From Isoetes taiwanensis (taxonomy: Eukaryota > Streptophyta > Lycopodiopsida > Isoetales > Isoetaceae), in NCBI GenBank assembly GCA_021234155.1, contig JAJEKV010000008.1, positions 17,536,042 through 17,600,041 on the forward strand: a DNA stretch of 64,000 nt, in the 5' to 3' direction. Of the stretch, positions 22,095-31,909 are shown in pieces; within the stretch, counting starts at the first letter, position 1; every line of letters starts with the position of its first letter. The position numbers and the translations under genes are program-made. Below the pieces are notes generated by a model that worked only from the letters and a program-made list of their open reading frames with translations, was not told where the DNA came from and ran no database searches.

Positions 22095-22195
22095 CGGAGG
22101 AGAAGGCGGAAGAAGAAGGCTAAGGGGAGAAGATGAGCGAAAAAAGCGGAAGGCGGAAGAGGATCGGGAGGTCGAAGGCAAGATAGAAAGTCTTC

Positions 22196-22203
22196 TATTT
22201 ATA
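22196..22203 (-). promoter_or_regulatory. TATA box of small gene B
   Basis: TATAAATA on the minus strand, 102 bp before the ATG at 22094. Confidence 0.5.
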
Positions 22204-22228
22204 CCGAGGATTTAAGTAGTAGCTTGAG

Positions 22229-22294
22229 TCACACGACTCATGAAGGATGCCGTGGGTCGAAAAAATCGGCCGATTACTTCTCGGCGTCGTGTGA
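22229..22294. repeat. GATCACACGAC-type inverted repeat, site d
   Basis: Arms TCACACGAC (22229) and GTCGTGTGA (to 22294), starting about 26 bp upstream of the TATA box of gene B. Unlike sites c, e and h it sits in a promoter-proximal position. Confidence 0.65.
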
Positions 22295-22455
22295 GGAAAA
22301 AGGACCGTTACTTCTTCTAACGTCTTTTCTTCGGAAGAAAGCTCGTGTGATAATTTTTATTGATAATTTGGGTGATACAATCTATACATAAGTAATTTTA
22401 CCGATACATAACTAAAGATAGAACTTCTCATTGAAGCAAAATAGAACGGCATGGA

Positions 22456-22522
22456 GATCATACGGCGTGAAATCCATTGATTGCTACCTAATTGCAAGCA
22501 AGGCATTTCGGCGTCGTGTGAT
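22456..22522. repeat. GATCACACGAC-type inverted repeat, site e
   Basis: Left arm gatcatacggcgtgaaat, right arm atttcggcgtcgtgtgat, with the loop ccattgattgctacctaatt as in site c. It lies 3' of gene A. Confidence 0.8.
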
Positions 22523-22618
22523 TTTAATAAAAAAGAACATACATTGGAACAACAGGATAGATAGAAGCAAAAAATAGAGAAAACTTTTCTTTGAAGCAAA
22601 AATAGATAGATACAACGG

Positions 22619-23027
22619 CTAGGGATCTTCATGATCCTCTAGCTGATTTTCATATCTCCCCAAATGAAGCCGTGAAGGTCGCGTTCTCATCCTCCTCCAG
22701 AGCTCGGGCTTCTTCTCCATATCTTCTAAGGCCTGCGAAATCATGTGAGCGGTTTCAACCGCCTCGCCCCTGCTCCGCCGCCTCTTGGTACATGGCGAAT
22801 GTTTCCACGAGCTCAACGTCTGCGCTTCGTCGCAGGCAGCCCCCTCGTGAAGGCTAATCACGCATCACCGCCTCATTGTTCTCGGCGGCGAGGGGCAGCT
22901 TGTTTTTTCATCATGGATCTCCTTGAATCTCTTCATCACCACTTTGCAAGGGTGATGTCCACGCGCAGCTGGGGGCTGGGGAGTGCTATCTTGGCGTGGT
23001 CGCCATAGAGGAAGATGATGATGCCAT
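22619..23027 (-). pseudogene. Small coiled-coil gene A of the MAS family, frameshifted
   Basis: The ATG at 23027 opens MASSSSSMATTPR. After a frameshift the VVMKRFKEIHDEK block follows, and the last frame reads MISQALEDMEKKPELWRRMR and ends EDHEDP-stop at 22619-22621. It is the closest relative of gene B (shared start, core and end). TATA box at 23111-23118, 84 bp upstream, with site f just beyond it and site e beyond the 3' end. Function unknown. Confidence 0.5.
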
Positions 23028-23110
23028 CGGGGAGGAAGGTGGAAGGCGAGCCGGAAGTAGAAGATGAGCGTATACAAGGGCGACGGAGGTCGGCGTGGAC
23101 ATCGGTCTTC

Positions 23111-23118
23111 TATTTATA
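23111..23118 (-). promoter_or_regulatory. TATA box of small gene A
   Basis: TATAAATA on the minus strand, 84 bp before the ATG at 23027. Confidence 0.5.
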
Positions 23119-23125
23119 ACATGAG

Positions 23126-23154
23126 TCACACGAGTTGCTTCTCGCGTCGTGTGA
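23126..23154. repeat. Short GATCACACGAC-type inverted repeat, site f
   Basis: Arms TCACACGA / TCGTGTGA with a loop of only about 13 bp, starting 7 bp upstream of the gene A TATA box. Confidence 0.55.
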
Positions 23155-23211
23155 GGAATAAATAAATTAATTGTCTTTTTTTCCAATAATATTTCATTTC
23201 TTGAGATAGAT

Positions 23212-23276
23212 ATCACACCCACGCGAAAACCTAGATATGACGTAAAAATCGATCGATGTATTTCGCGTTGATGTGA
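23212..23276. repeat. GATCACACGAC-type inverted repeat, site g
   Basis: Arms atcacacccacgcgaaaa and tttcgcgttgatgtga. It lies between the 3' end of gene E and site f. Confidence 0.6.
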
Positions 23277-23396
23277 ATAAATACAAATAAAATAATTTTA
23301 TTAGGAATTTCGGAAGGACAATCTGTACATAAATAATTTTACCGATACAAGTTGGAAAACATATAACTTCCAATTTCTCAAGCTTCAGTCACAATT

Positions 23397-24801
23397 TCAT
23401 GCTCTTTCAATCCCCACAAGACCGATCCAACAAGGCAATGACTTCCATGTTATCGACCCCCAAATTCCAACCTTGGGTGAGTCAAACCGCCAGCCTAAAA
23501 AATTTAACATATTGCTCGCCTTGCCAGACCGCTTGGTCGCCAAAATATTGTAACACAACATCCCGGGCCAATTGCTATCACCCTTTCGGTGTTTGATGCC
23601 AATTGGGAATGGTTCCCTAACATGCATAATGCACGGAGGTAATAGACAAACTCTGCACCCCTTTGACTGAAAGTTACTCAAAGACGACATTATCTCCCCA
23701 TTAACGAATCTTGAGATATATCTTAACAATGTAGAGTCCTTCAATCTTTCCCGCCCCCCCGTGCATGCTCGGCAAGAAAAATCATCTACTTCCCACAAAT
23801 AAGAACCCTCAAGATTATCTTCTTCACATTTATCCTCATCTACCAAAGGGCTTATGTTGCCGCGATTGATCAAGGGCCGCCAAACCTCAGATCCTGCTGG
23901 CGGCTTTGCACGGAGATCGCTGGAATTCTTCTTCCGTTGGTAGATTCGCCTCATCTTGAGCAAATCGAGACTCCAAAATCTCATATGCTTCTTTAAGCTT
24001 TATAGCATTCTTGGGTATAATTAGATACTTCAAACATCTCTTTGTCCAAATCCTCTTCAAAATCTAGGCCTAAGTTTACCCATTCGCCAAGGTAATCGAT
24101 AAGCTCGTCTTCCCTAGCACACATTCAGAATATAGACGGGTTCCTCAAGATATCACTTAGCAATAAGTATTCTTTGCCTTCCACTAAAATTGGCGTTATG
24201 TCGGACAACTTCTTTTCATCCTCATCCCCATCCTCATCACCTTCGGGAATCATCTCCCTCCTCCGGTTCACCCAAGGCCAAGGCGTCGGGCTAAAACTCC
24301 TACATTCTTGCTCTTCTTCTTGTAGATCTATCTCCATTTCTACGCCATAGTCAACATCATCACACATAACGACCCCCTTGGCTTAAAGATTTCATTGTTT
24401 CCAAGTGTATCTTCGGTTTGGCCGAGCAGAATGCAATAACTAGCAAATGCAAACGGCAAAGAGAAATAAGATACCTTCTTAAGCACAAGGACGCAGCCAG
24501 GAGGAGCCCGTTGCGCGGCATTCTTGAAAAACATCTTCCCCGCTTGCAAATGGGAAGCCGCCTCCTCTAGAGCTGGTTTTGGAATCCACGAGCGAGGACA
24601 TCTCGCAAAGGGCGTCTTGGCCGAGACCAAGCGGTCCGGGTGAAAGCTAAAGCAACCTCGCGATAGCATCCAAGCTCGCTACTGTTTGCCATGATGTCCA
24701 ACTCCTTGCAATAGAACGGATAAATCGCAATGGGCAAGAACTTCCTCGTTGTCATGAGGGGCGGATGCATACCATTCCGTGAACTTCACATAACAATCCA
24801 T
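23397..24801 (-). pseudogene. Gene E of the 13.9-kb element: Cys-containing protein with acidic middle, frameshifted
   Basis: The minus-strand ATG at 24801 opens MDCYVKFTEWYASAPHDNEE. Shifted frames continue with PKPALEEAASHLQAGKMFFK (about 24560), the acidic GDEDGDEDEKKLSDITPIL (about 24230), and EDELIDYLGEWVNLGLDFEE (about 24100). The last frame, an open 195-codon stretch ending at 23397, carries CxxC pairs (SCRACTGG, GCRVCLLPPC). In order this would be a protein of about 450 residues with an acidic centre and a Cys-rich C-terminal third, perhaps zinc-binding. No family recognised. Site g lies just 3', and site h upstream near the start. Confidence 0.4.
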
Positions 24802-24928
24802 GGCGAAGCAAACGCGGTAAAACAAGAAGATGTTTAGGAGCGGTAAGGCGCCACTTTTGAACTCAAGTAGCCGTTATTCGATTATGAAAGGGGACACCGG
24901 TCGTTGTGGGGAGATTTGTCCGCACATT

Positions 24929-24954
24929 TTAGGGTTAGGGTTAGGGTTAGGGTT
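24929..24954 (+). repeat. Interstitial telomere-like (TTAGGG)4 tract
   Basis: Four to five copies of agggtt in a row directly before inverted repeat site h. The unit is the six-base TTAGGG form rather than the seven-base TTTAGGG usual in most plants. Confidence 0.8.
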
Positions 24955-25024
24955 GGATCACACGATGCAAAGACTACTATGTGCAACAAAAAGCACAATG
25001 CTTGTCGCTACCGTCGTGTGATCC
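24955..25024. repeat. GATCACACGAC-type inverted repeat, site h
   Basis: Arms ggatcacacgatgcaaag and gctaccgtcgtgtgatcc, abutting the telomere-like tract. It sits between gene F (3' side) and gene E (5' side). Confidence 0.8.
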
Positions 25025-25079
25025 TCACGTTATAACATTAAAAAAAAAAAATACAAAGTCGCGAAGCTAGGCTTCTAAG

Positions 25080-25890
25080 AAAGAAATGGACTAAGAGATT
25101 AAGCTTATAAAGCCATTGCATTAAGAAATATTATACATATGAAAACACAAAGGCACTTCACGGCCTTTTTTTCGGGGGTCTTTCTTCTTGTTGTATTCAG
25201 CCATAAAATTTTGACCATAGTACTTTGGGATCCCTTATGCGTAAGACGCAGGCGCATGTCCTTGGGCATGATGATCCAATTTGGCTTGGCATGTATTGTT
25301 TGCAAAGTCTGCGAGTCCTCGAACAGGCCACACCAACCGCTTCCGAAGCCATTTGAAGAGCATTTAAAGGCGCTTTGCTTGAATTCTCAGAATCGGTATG
25401 ATGTATCGCACCACACTCTTGCAGAATCTCTCTCACGAGCCCGGCAAATGGGAGACGCTTTAATGACCATCTCGGTTCTTCGATACTTCTTAATCTCGCT
25501 GGCGCTTTAATACCGTGCTTCGTCTTAAAGCCGGCCTCTACCCTCACCCACCCCAAGATTTGGAGCCCGTTGCTCGGCTGACTCTTCCGGCATTTCTCCC
25601 CAAGATTCTGCCGTGTTCCTGGCCGACTCTTTTCCGCCGCTCCTCACATTCCCGTCGCCTTCCCTTTTACATTGGGCCTCCTCCTCTCGATTTGAAGGTC
25701 TGTCCCCTCCACGGAGGAACAGGAGGAGGAGGAAAAAGAGCAAGAAGCGGCTGCCCAATAATTAATCCGCATCATATTACCCCGCCGCCGTCTCTCACAT
25801 TTTCATCCTCTGTCTCCGAACCGGAGTGCACCTCCCTACTTACTCCGGAGTGCTTCCCCAAGGGTTCCATCATCACGGATTTCTTTTAGG
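25080..25890 (-). pseudogene. Gene F of the 13.9-kb element: Ser/Glu-rich ORF, frameshifted
   Basis: Minus-strand frames read MMEPLGKHSGVSREVHSGSE, then EEEAQCKREGDGNVRSGGKE, then MVIKASPICRARER, and finally MQTIHAKPNWIIMPKDMRLR to a stop at 25105. The N-terminal half is low-complexity (Ser, Gly, Glu, Arg) and probably disordered. The C-terminal half is basic and better ordered. Two or more frameshifts. Site h lies beyond its 3' end. No family recognised. A plus-strand ORF over the same bases (25139-25510) looks like a shadow. Confidence 0.35.
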
Positions 25891-26233
25891 GTCTTCATTA
25901 GGCATGGTGCGAGGAGGAGAATCTCTATCGGAGACTTCGAGTCGGATGAAGAAGGCGGACTAATGTAATCACCGCCTTACACCACTGGATGGATCCTTGC
26001 GGTTTGCTTAGTTCTTGCCATGGCTTCTCGGCGGGATGGCGCTTTATACTACTGAACACCGACAAAAATAGACAACTGGCGAGATAAATAGTAAAAACAG
26101 AAGTTAAAGTAAAATATGATGGTAACGTTTTTAAATAATTGTACGGAACCCTAAAAATATCGGACAAAATAACGGAACCCTAAAAAACATCGGACAAAAA
26201 CACAAATAAAAAAAAAACCGAGATTCAAAGCGC

Positions 26234-26950
26234 TTAGCCGATAGACAATTTCTTGTTGATCGCGAACTCACTAAACTTTACATTTCCCTCTTGCACAGAA
26301 CCAACCCTAATGCCATCAATAAAATAATGGAAGTCGCCGCAATTTCCTCTGTCTCCATTAGCACTCTTAGCTCGATAATGGCCATTAAACTTTCCATGGT
26401 GGCCGAGCAAATGACTTCCTCCCCTCTCCATACTCGAATATCCACCGCACGGAGTGTCTATTATGGTCCTCAAACGGCTCCCAAAAAGTTGTGCGACCTC
26501 TCTTTTTACGCGCTTCCTTCGCTCTAGTTGACAATTAACGATAAATATTGTTTTGGAAGAAAGTATCTGAACTTAAAAAGGAGGACTTAACTACGCTGAT
26601 TCCTCTGTTAGTTGACCGGATGATTCGTGGAATCAACATCCTGTGTCGGAACCAAAAATAAGCCATCCACAAAATCGCGGGGGAGAAAGCACGATATGTC
26701 TTCGGAGCTTTTCTCGAACTTCCCGCGCCATCCGAATATGTTAGCAAATACCTCAAACGGTGTGAAGATTTTGAAACTCATCCTCACGCCTCCGTTTTGA
26801 CATTCCCCGCTTGCACCTCGTCGCCCATGCATTTCTTCATTGCAATTACATTGTTCTCATTAGTCCGCGGGCTTACAAAGTTCACTTAAAGGGGGCAATT
26901 CAACCGCCCAAGCTCGGTTTCCTGACCTTTACGTTATAATCATGTCCGTA
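26234..26950 (-). pseudogene. Gene G of the 13.9-kb element: unidentified, frameshifted
   Basis: Minus-strand coding relic. One frame near 26608-26780 reads MSFKIFTPFEVFANIFGWRG and FLPRDFVDGLFLVPTQDVDS. The terminal frame reads RTIIDTPCGGYSSMERGGSH and GNCGDFHYFIDGIRVGSVQE before a stop at 26234. The mix of hydrophobic and Cys/His/Gly residues looks like a folded domain, but I cannot assign it. It is the gene nearest the right end; site i lies about 200 bp upstream. Confidence 0.35.
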
Positions 26951-27148
26951 AAACCAGATGCCTATACCCCGCAAGGTCACGGCATCCATACCTTGAAAAG
27001 GACAATTCCGATGTCTATGTGATACACGACAAGTACACTACTAATACTTTTCGGGAGGAATGACATCCACGACGCCCGATAAACATAAACCTGCACAATA
27101 AATTTGTTTGTAAACACGTGTCAACGAAAAGAAATGAAAAGATAAGAA

Positions 27149-27218
27149 GATCACACGACGCCAAAACTATCTCTACGCAGCTTAAGTAGCTGACAGCTAG
27201 CCCGCTGGTCGTGTGATC
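27149..27218. repeat. GATCACACGAC-type inverted repeat, site i
   Basis: Arms GATCACACGACGCC (27149) and ggtcgtgtgatc (to 27218), with an inner small hairpin agctacttaagctg-like around 27178-27194. It is the rightmost site found, 660 bp inside the right terminal repeat. Confidence 0.75.
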
Positions 27219-27876
27219 CGTTTAAGGTGGTTACCATTTGCGGGCAATTTTGGGAAGCCGCTTTTGGTGGAGATTAGCTCTTTGGCCATATCGGCGGGGG
27301 TATATGCATGTCGTATTGTTATACTTTCCACTTTCCGCCGCTAGAATTCAACTTGAACTCTTTTATCCTACCTATCCAATGTGTCCGCACGCCCGATCGC
27401 CTTTGTCGCTTAACTCTATGCTCGCCCCTCGTTGATGGCGAAGATACTCACCCACCTAACCTATTGAGACAAAACCTCCCACTTCTTGACCTTGGGAGTT
27501 CCGTAAATGGGGCAAGAACACGTAAATTACAGGAGACATGGATTGCGGATGAGGAGTGAAGGCGAGAGGATGCACGGAGGCTGCGTGAGTGACAAATCTG
27601 AAGTTTGGCCAAAATTTGACAAAGGGAGTTGGTGACGCCGATGACGAGGGCGGTCAAAGTCACCATTATTTTGGGCATGGCTTACTCCGAAAAATACGGG
27701 CCATTAAAATGGTTGCAATAAAAGCCGCCAGACATCCCCTATGAAAATACGCCATGTGGATGCCAAGTAAGCCCCGCTCATCCTTCTACACCTTGCCAAG
27801 TATCGACTTTTCGTAAAAGGCGCAAACCTGATTGGTCCTGGCGAATCTGACGTGGAAATCTTTAGCCCAAGATAAG

Positions 27877-27908
27877 GGCCATTTTCAGACCCCAAATCCG
27901 CCCTAATG
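27877..27908 (-). repeat. Right terminal inverted repeat of the 13.9-kb element
   Basis: Thirty-two bases, the exact complement of 14020-14051. About 650 bp between site i and this end hold no supported gene. Confidence 0.85.
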
Positions 27909-27959
27909 AATTCAACAGTCATGATCAAGATAGTGTGTAAGTAAATAACAAAGTTGTAA

Positions 27960-28500
27960 CTTGACTGTTTTACCCCTGGGTTGTTCTTCCTTTTTTGCTG
28001 CTGTCACATACTTGGATACTTCTTCATAGTTTTTTTCATGTTCTTATGCAAACTCGTTGCCACCAAAAGCACGCAACCATGGGGAGGACATCACGTGTTG
28101 ACATCTCCAATAACAACACTATCTTGTATGCCTGCAACGTCTAACGCCACTGAAAGGACTGTCCACAATAGGGACAACCTGTGTCTCCTTCTACTTCTGT
28201 TGCTAGTGGTAGAGGCGGTAATGCTGGATCAAAAGGAAAATGACTTTCATCCTCCTCCATGCACAACTGAAATCTTTGAAATATGGGCTCTAGCTCAGAT
28301 ATATTCTCAATGGCTAGCTTTGTTTCAAAGGCCATATCACCCATCTCCTTCGTCATAGATCTAATGCCAGGTAAGATTCTTTCATTAAGATTCTTCTCCC
28401 TCAACCTGTTAATGTACATGATATCTGCTATAATTTCAAGTTGCTTCTTCATGACATCTTCATTTTTCTTGATTTCAAGCTTGACCCTTCCCTTTCAAAT
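27960..28500 (-). pseudogene. Exon-like ORF with CPYCG motif, unidentified
   Basis: The minus-strand frame 28452-28141 reads MKKQLEIIADIMYINRLREK, then MAFETKLAIENISELEPIFQ and ends EGDTGCPYCGQSFQWR-stop. CPYCGQSF looks like the first half of a zinc finger, but no paired His or Cys follows in frame. Downstream, 28050-27960 contains another coding-like scrap (NYEEVSKYVTAAKKEEQPRG). This lies just outside the right end of the 13.9-kb element and reads in the same direction as the FCP1/Ulp1 exons on the other side, so it may be part of the same interrupted gene. Family unknown. Confidence 0.35.
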
Positions 28501-28639
28501 TCAAGAAGTTCAACTTGCCTTTCGAATTTTCGCTGATTCTCTTTACCATACTGAAGTTTGGCTTTAGCAGCGGTTAAAGCCTGTTCTGTAGACTGATGTT
28601 ATTTAATAAGTTGCGAAAGTCTGCAATCAAGGATACATG

Positions 28640-28880
28640 TGTTAGTGAGTTGTATCATAATACAATTCGATATACATCACATTTGCCATCATACAACAAC
28701 ACCACATATCAGCACACAACACAACACCACACATCATATGTGCCATCACGTATTTCAGCATACCAACCTTGCTACAACACACTATATTTGACATCATACT
28801 TGCCATCCTATCTGCCTCATAAAACAACTCATCATATTTGACATCATAAATTGCCACCATACTCGTGACGCTATGTAACA
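28640..28880. repeat. Low-complexity catca/acaacaccac-type stretch
   Basis: Degenerate short repeats (acaacaccacacatcat, catacttgccatcc). No coding meaning. Confidence 0.5.
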
Positions 28881-28945
28881 CAACGTGCCAATCCATCACA
28901 TTAGTTTGTAACATATTCCAACCACCAAGGTAGTTGAGTACTTAG

Positions 28946-29372
28946 AAAATCCGTACCTTAAAAATCCGTATGCAAAGATTTTTTAAAAGTTTTTTAAAAA
29001 AATATAAAAATCCTTAAAAATCCTTAGAATACAAATTTTATAGAAATTACAATATAGCCATTACAATATGAAATTCTAAACCTGTAAGCCTACAATTCTA
29101 ACCCTAAACCTAAATTCTAAACCTGTAATCCTAAATTCTCAACATTCTAACCCTAAACCTAAGTGTACACAATGTAAGCCTAAACATTCTAAACCTAAAT
29201 TTAAACATTCTAACCCTAAACCTAAACATTCTAACCCCTATAAACCTTAATTCTAAACATTCAAACCCTAAACCTTAATGCGCACAAAACAAATTAGGGG
29301 CAATGTTTTTTTTTGGCTATCCCATTCCATAAAAATCTTTTAGAGTACGTACGGATTTTTATAGAAGATTTT
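28946..29372. repeat. Inverted-repeat block enclosing degenerate CCCTAAA-like repeats
   Basis: aaaatccgtacctt.. near 28947 and gtacgtacggatttttat near 29345 form an imperfect inverted pair with further aaaatcctt / agatttttat matches. Between them, 29070-29280 is filled with degenerate ttctaaccctaaacctaa units, resembling eroded telomere-type repeats. This could be a MITE with internal satellite or a scar with telomeric sequence. Confidence 0.55.
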
Positions 29373-29796
29373 TATGAATAAAAACGCGTTCTTTAACCAC
29401 CTTGCCAACCACAATAGACCAACACATAGACTATGTTGCATCTTTATACCACGCGTTCTCATTGCTACATCTCTCAACGCTATAATAGAAAGAATTATCT
29501 CACAATATTTACACTATGCAACATCAGATTCTACCAACCACAGTAAAAATCACATCCTACCAATCACGTTAAAACTACAGTATTGGCTATTGCATAAGAT
29601 GCTAACTCCCATTTTATCACCAAACCACATGACACACCACACATTAACATAGCACATGACAACAAATACAGAACACGCTTACTCTTGTTCAATCGACCTA
29701 GTAACCTGATTTAGAAGCAATTTCACTTTCTTCTACTTGTTTTGAGATACCTGATTTAGTAAAATCTTTGCTTTCTTTCTGCACGTTGACTTCATA

Positions 29797-30051
29797 TCAC
29801 TCCGCTTTTCTGTTCTGTTTGTAATGTCCGATATAGGACCCTGGAACAATTGCTTTTAAGATTTTTTGTAGGTGTTGGGGTAGCTCTACAATTCTTGTCT
29901 CCTCACTTTCATTTTCACTTACATCTCCAGCAAGTGGTGATGACCTTGGCTGTTTACGTTTCCTTGAACAATTAGCTTTGTTTCCTGCTGCTGTTTGCGC
30001 AAGGTTTTTTGGTGCTTTTTCATCTCGTGATGCTCCCAAAAACTCAAGCAA
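29797..30051 (-). pseudogene. Exon-like ORF with nuclear-localisation-like basic patch
   Basis: The minus-strand frame 30051-29797 reads MLEFLGASRDEKAPKNLAQT, then NCSRKRKQPRSS (basic, NLS-like), then acidic GDVSENESEETRIVELPQHL. It is plausibly the N-terminal part of a nuclear protein, and perhaps upstream of the CPYCG exon on the same strand. No domain recognised. The gene model cannot be completed. Confidence 0.3.
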
Positions 30052-30249
30052 TTAACTTGCTCCCCTTTCTTATGTAAAATAGTATGATGTCGCAAAAGTC
30101 AGAGGTACCATGCCTCCCCAAGCATGTGGCTTCCCAGTAATCTGTTTGTTCAACATGACTACCTCTCGGTATTGGTCCGAGTTGAGGTTCTTTAATCTGG
30201 AAGAAAATTATTCAAAGACGTTGAAACACTGACATTAAGATTAAATTAC

Positions 30250-31150
30250 AATACCTGTAGCATGTTTTTTTTTTTGTACTCTTTTACCCCAAACCAACTT
30301 CAACTCATCTGGTGAAGCGTACTGTTCAGCATGTTTGTAAAGTTGTCTGTAAGTATGTCCGACGACGTTGAGCTCTGGTTTCGAATCCATTTGCACAGAT
30401 TTTTGTTGTGGTTTCTCCTGAATCCGTTAGCAAGAACAGAGCAGGGTTTCTGGATATATGTTGTAATGAATATGTGGTTTCTCTTGTGGTTTCTCCTAAA
30501 TCCGGTAGCAAGACGAGGGAGAGTTTCGGGGGGTGGGAAAGATCGAAGTTTTGGACACATGCATGATAATTTGAATTTGCTTAATCACCTTAAACCTGCC
30601 ATCATTATAACTACCTCTTCCGTAACTTTCGGCCCACACTAAACTAAGCCCATGCACTACGAATGTGGCACGATTTTGATCCACTTCAACGTGCTTTAAC
30701 CCACGCTTGCAAAGCCAAGGAGGAGAGAGGTCTTCTTGTACTAAGAACATGGTGCCGTTTGATATGATTGCCATGTTGAAGAATATGAAGTTGACTAAGT
30801 GCATCTTGGAATCGTACAAGAAGATGGCGGGAACAATCGTGTCTAACGTCTCCTACCTGACAAGCAAAGACTACTTCATCAGCCTGTACATGCATGACAC
30901 TATTCAGCAAATGCAAAGCCTCATTCGAGACATCCACTGTCCGTGTAGAGTTCTAACTATTGTAGTCAATAACGGAGGTAAGAACTAACTGTAAGAGTTG
31001 TTTCCATGTCGAAATAGACGTTGTCACAGACGTGCCTTTCAAGCAGCCCTTAGGGTGTATACTGTACACATGATCGCATAATGCAGGGGGCAAATGTTGG
31101 ACCTGAGCATCTAAAACATGAATAAGGTCATGACGCTGCTGTGCATCCAA
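30250..31150 (-). pseudogene. Possible minus-strand exons, unidentified
   Basis: Coding-like stretches on the minus strand: MDAQQRHDLIHVLDAQVQHL with CLKGTSVTT (31150-31000), SNEALHLLNSVMHVQADEVV followed by a CAG|GTAGGA donor (about 30935-30850), and FVVHGLSLVWAESYGRGSYN (about 30670-30600). At 30400-30535 a roughly 80-bp phrase (gtggtttctcctraatccg) is tandemly repeated. An opposing plus-strand ORF exists over 30707-30988. I cannot decide the strand with certainty. Confidence 0.25.
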
Positions 31151-31179
31151 ATTAACACTTATTAATTATTGGAACATTA

Positions 31180-31815
31180 TATAAGTACCCAACGCTCAGT
31201 GTTTGGTACTCTTTTAGGTAGTTTTATGGTCCTTAAATAATACTCTTTAGGGTACAGAGTAGCATGATTATGCCTACCTCTTGCTGCCAACCTATAGATA
31301 CAGACTTTACAAAATATGTAAAATGAACTCCTCCTTTAGCGCCATCTACTCCTGGCTTGCAAACACCAAAGCATTTTAATCTGCTTTCTACTGGAGGAGA
31401 TATAAAACAATATAAGCGCTTGGTGGATGTTTAAAGGACCCACTTTGTTCATATTGGCCACATTTACCTACGTAAGGTTTTGTAGGACAATAACAAGAAA
31501 TTCCAAGGGGATTTGATTTGGATGTATAATCTGAAAACGTGGGAGTCAGGTCCTAAATGTCCAATGGTTAGGGACATACAATTAATGACAGTTGCTATTT
31601 TTGGTAGTTTTGTTTCCAAAATCTTAATTTATATGATATTAGGGTTTGTAGGTGTTCTATATGCAGGGTATTTTAAATTTAGGGTTTTGTCATTTAGCAA
31701 CAATGGAATGTGGTCTTATTTTTTGTTGAATCACACCTGGGCATGGATTTTTCTTTGTCTCATTGATCATTTTCTTCTCAGGAACTCTTATTAGAGAGAA
31801 TTCCTTTGCCATTGC
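31180..31815 (+). other. Gap with one weak kelch-like ORF
   Basis: An ORF at 31513-31794 opens MIWMYNLKTWESGPKCPMVR, which resembles a single kelch-repeat blade, then becomes hydrophobic with no further repeat. A single blade is not enough to call a gene. Confidence 0.25.
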
Positions 31816-31820
31816 CAACA

Positions 31821-31909
31821 GAATAGAATAGAATAGAATAGAATAGAATAGAATAGAATAGAATAGAATAGAATAGAATAGAATAGAATAGAATAGAATA
31901 GAATAGAAT
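31821..31909. repeat. (GAATA)n pentanucleotide microsatellite, about 18 copies
   Basis: Perfect run of gaata units with one end variant. Confidence 0.95.

Larger units (their letters stand above)
14020..27908. mobile_element. 13.9-kb DNA element with 32-bp terminal inverted repeats
   Basis: The sequence starting CATTAGGGCGGATTTGGGGT and running 32 bases to gaaaatggcc lies at 14020-14051. Its perfect reverse complement is at 27877-27908, and weaker similarity (ttccacgtca) continues inside both ends. Within are transposase-like relics on the plus strand (16.99-19.35 kb) and at least six small genes on the minus strand (19.7-27.0 kb), so the two sets converge near 19.65 kb. A possible degenerate 9-bp target duplication flanks it (read on the minus strand, CTGTTGAAT versus CAGTTGACT), which would suit a MULE-like mechanism, but the match is only 7 of 9. 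The superfamily is not recognised. Many ORFs inside are frameshifted, so it is old or badly assembled. Confidence 0.7.

Noticed and set aside
25139-25510. Plus-strand 123-codon ORF
   Set aside because: It lies opposite gene F on the minus strand and lacks any motif.
19637-27218. CRISPR array
   Set aside because: Repeats are inverted, widely spaced (0.1-2 kb) and enclose genes, not short unique spacers; this is also plant DNA.
31821-31909. Ser/Ile/Leu/Phe-Tyr-rich ORFs across 31690-32060
   Set aside because: They are translations of the GAATA microsatellite.
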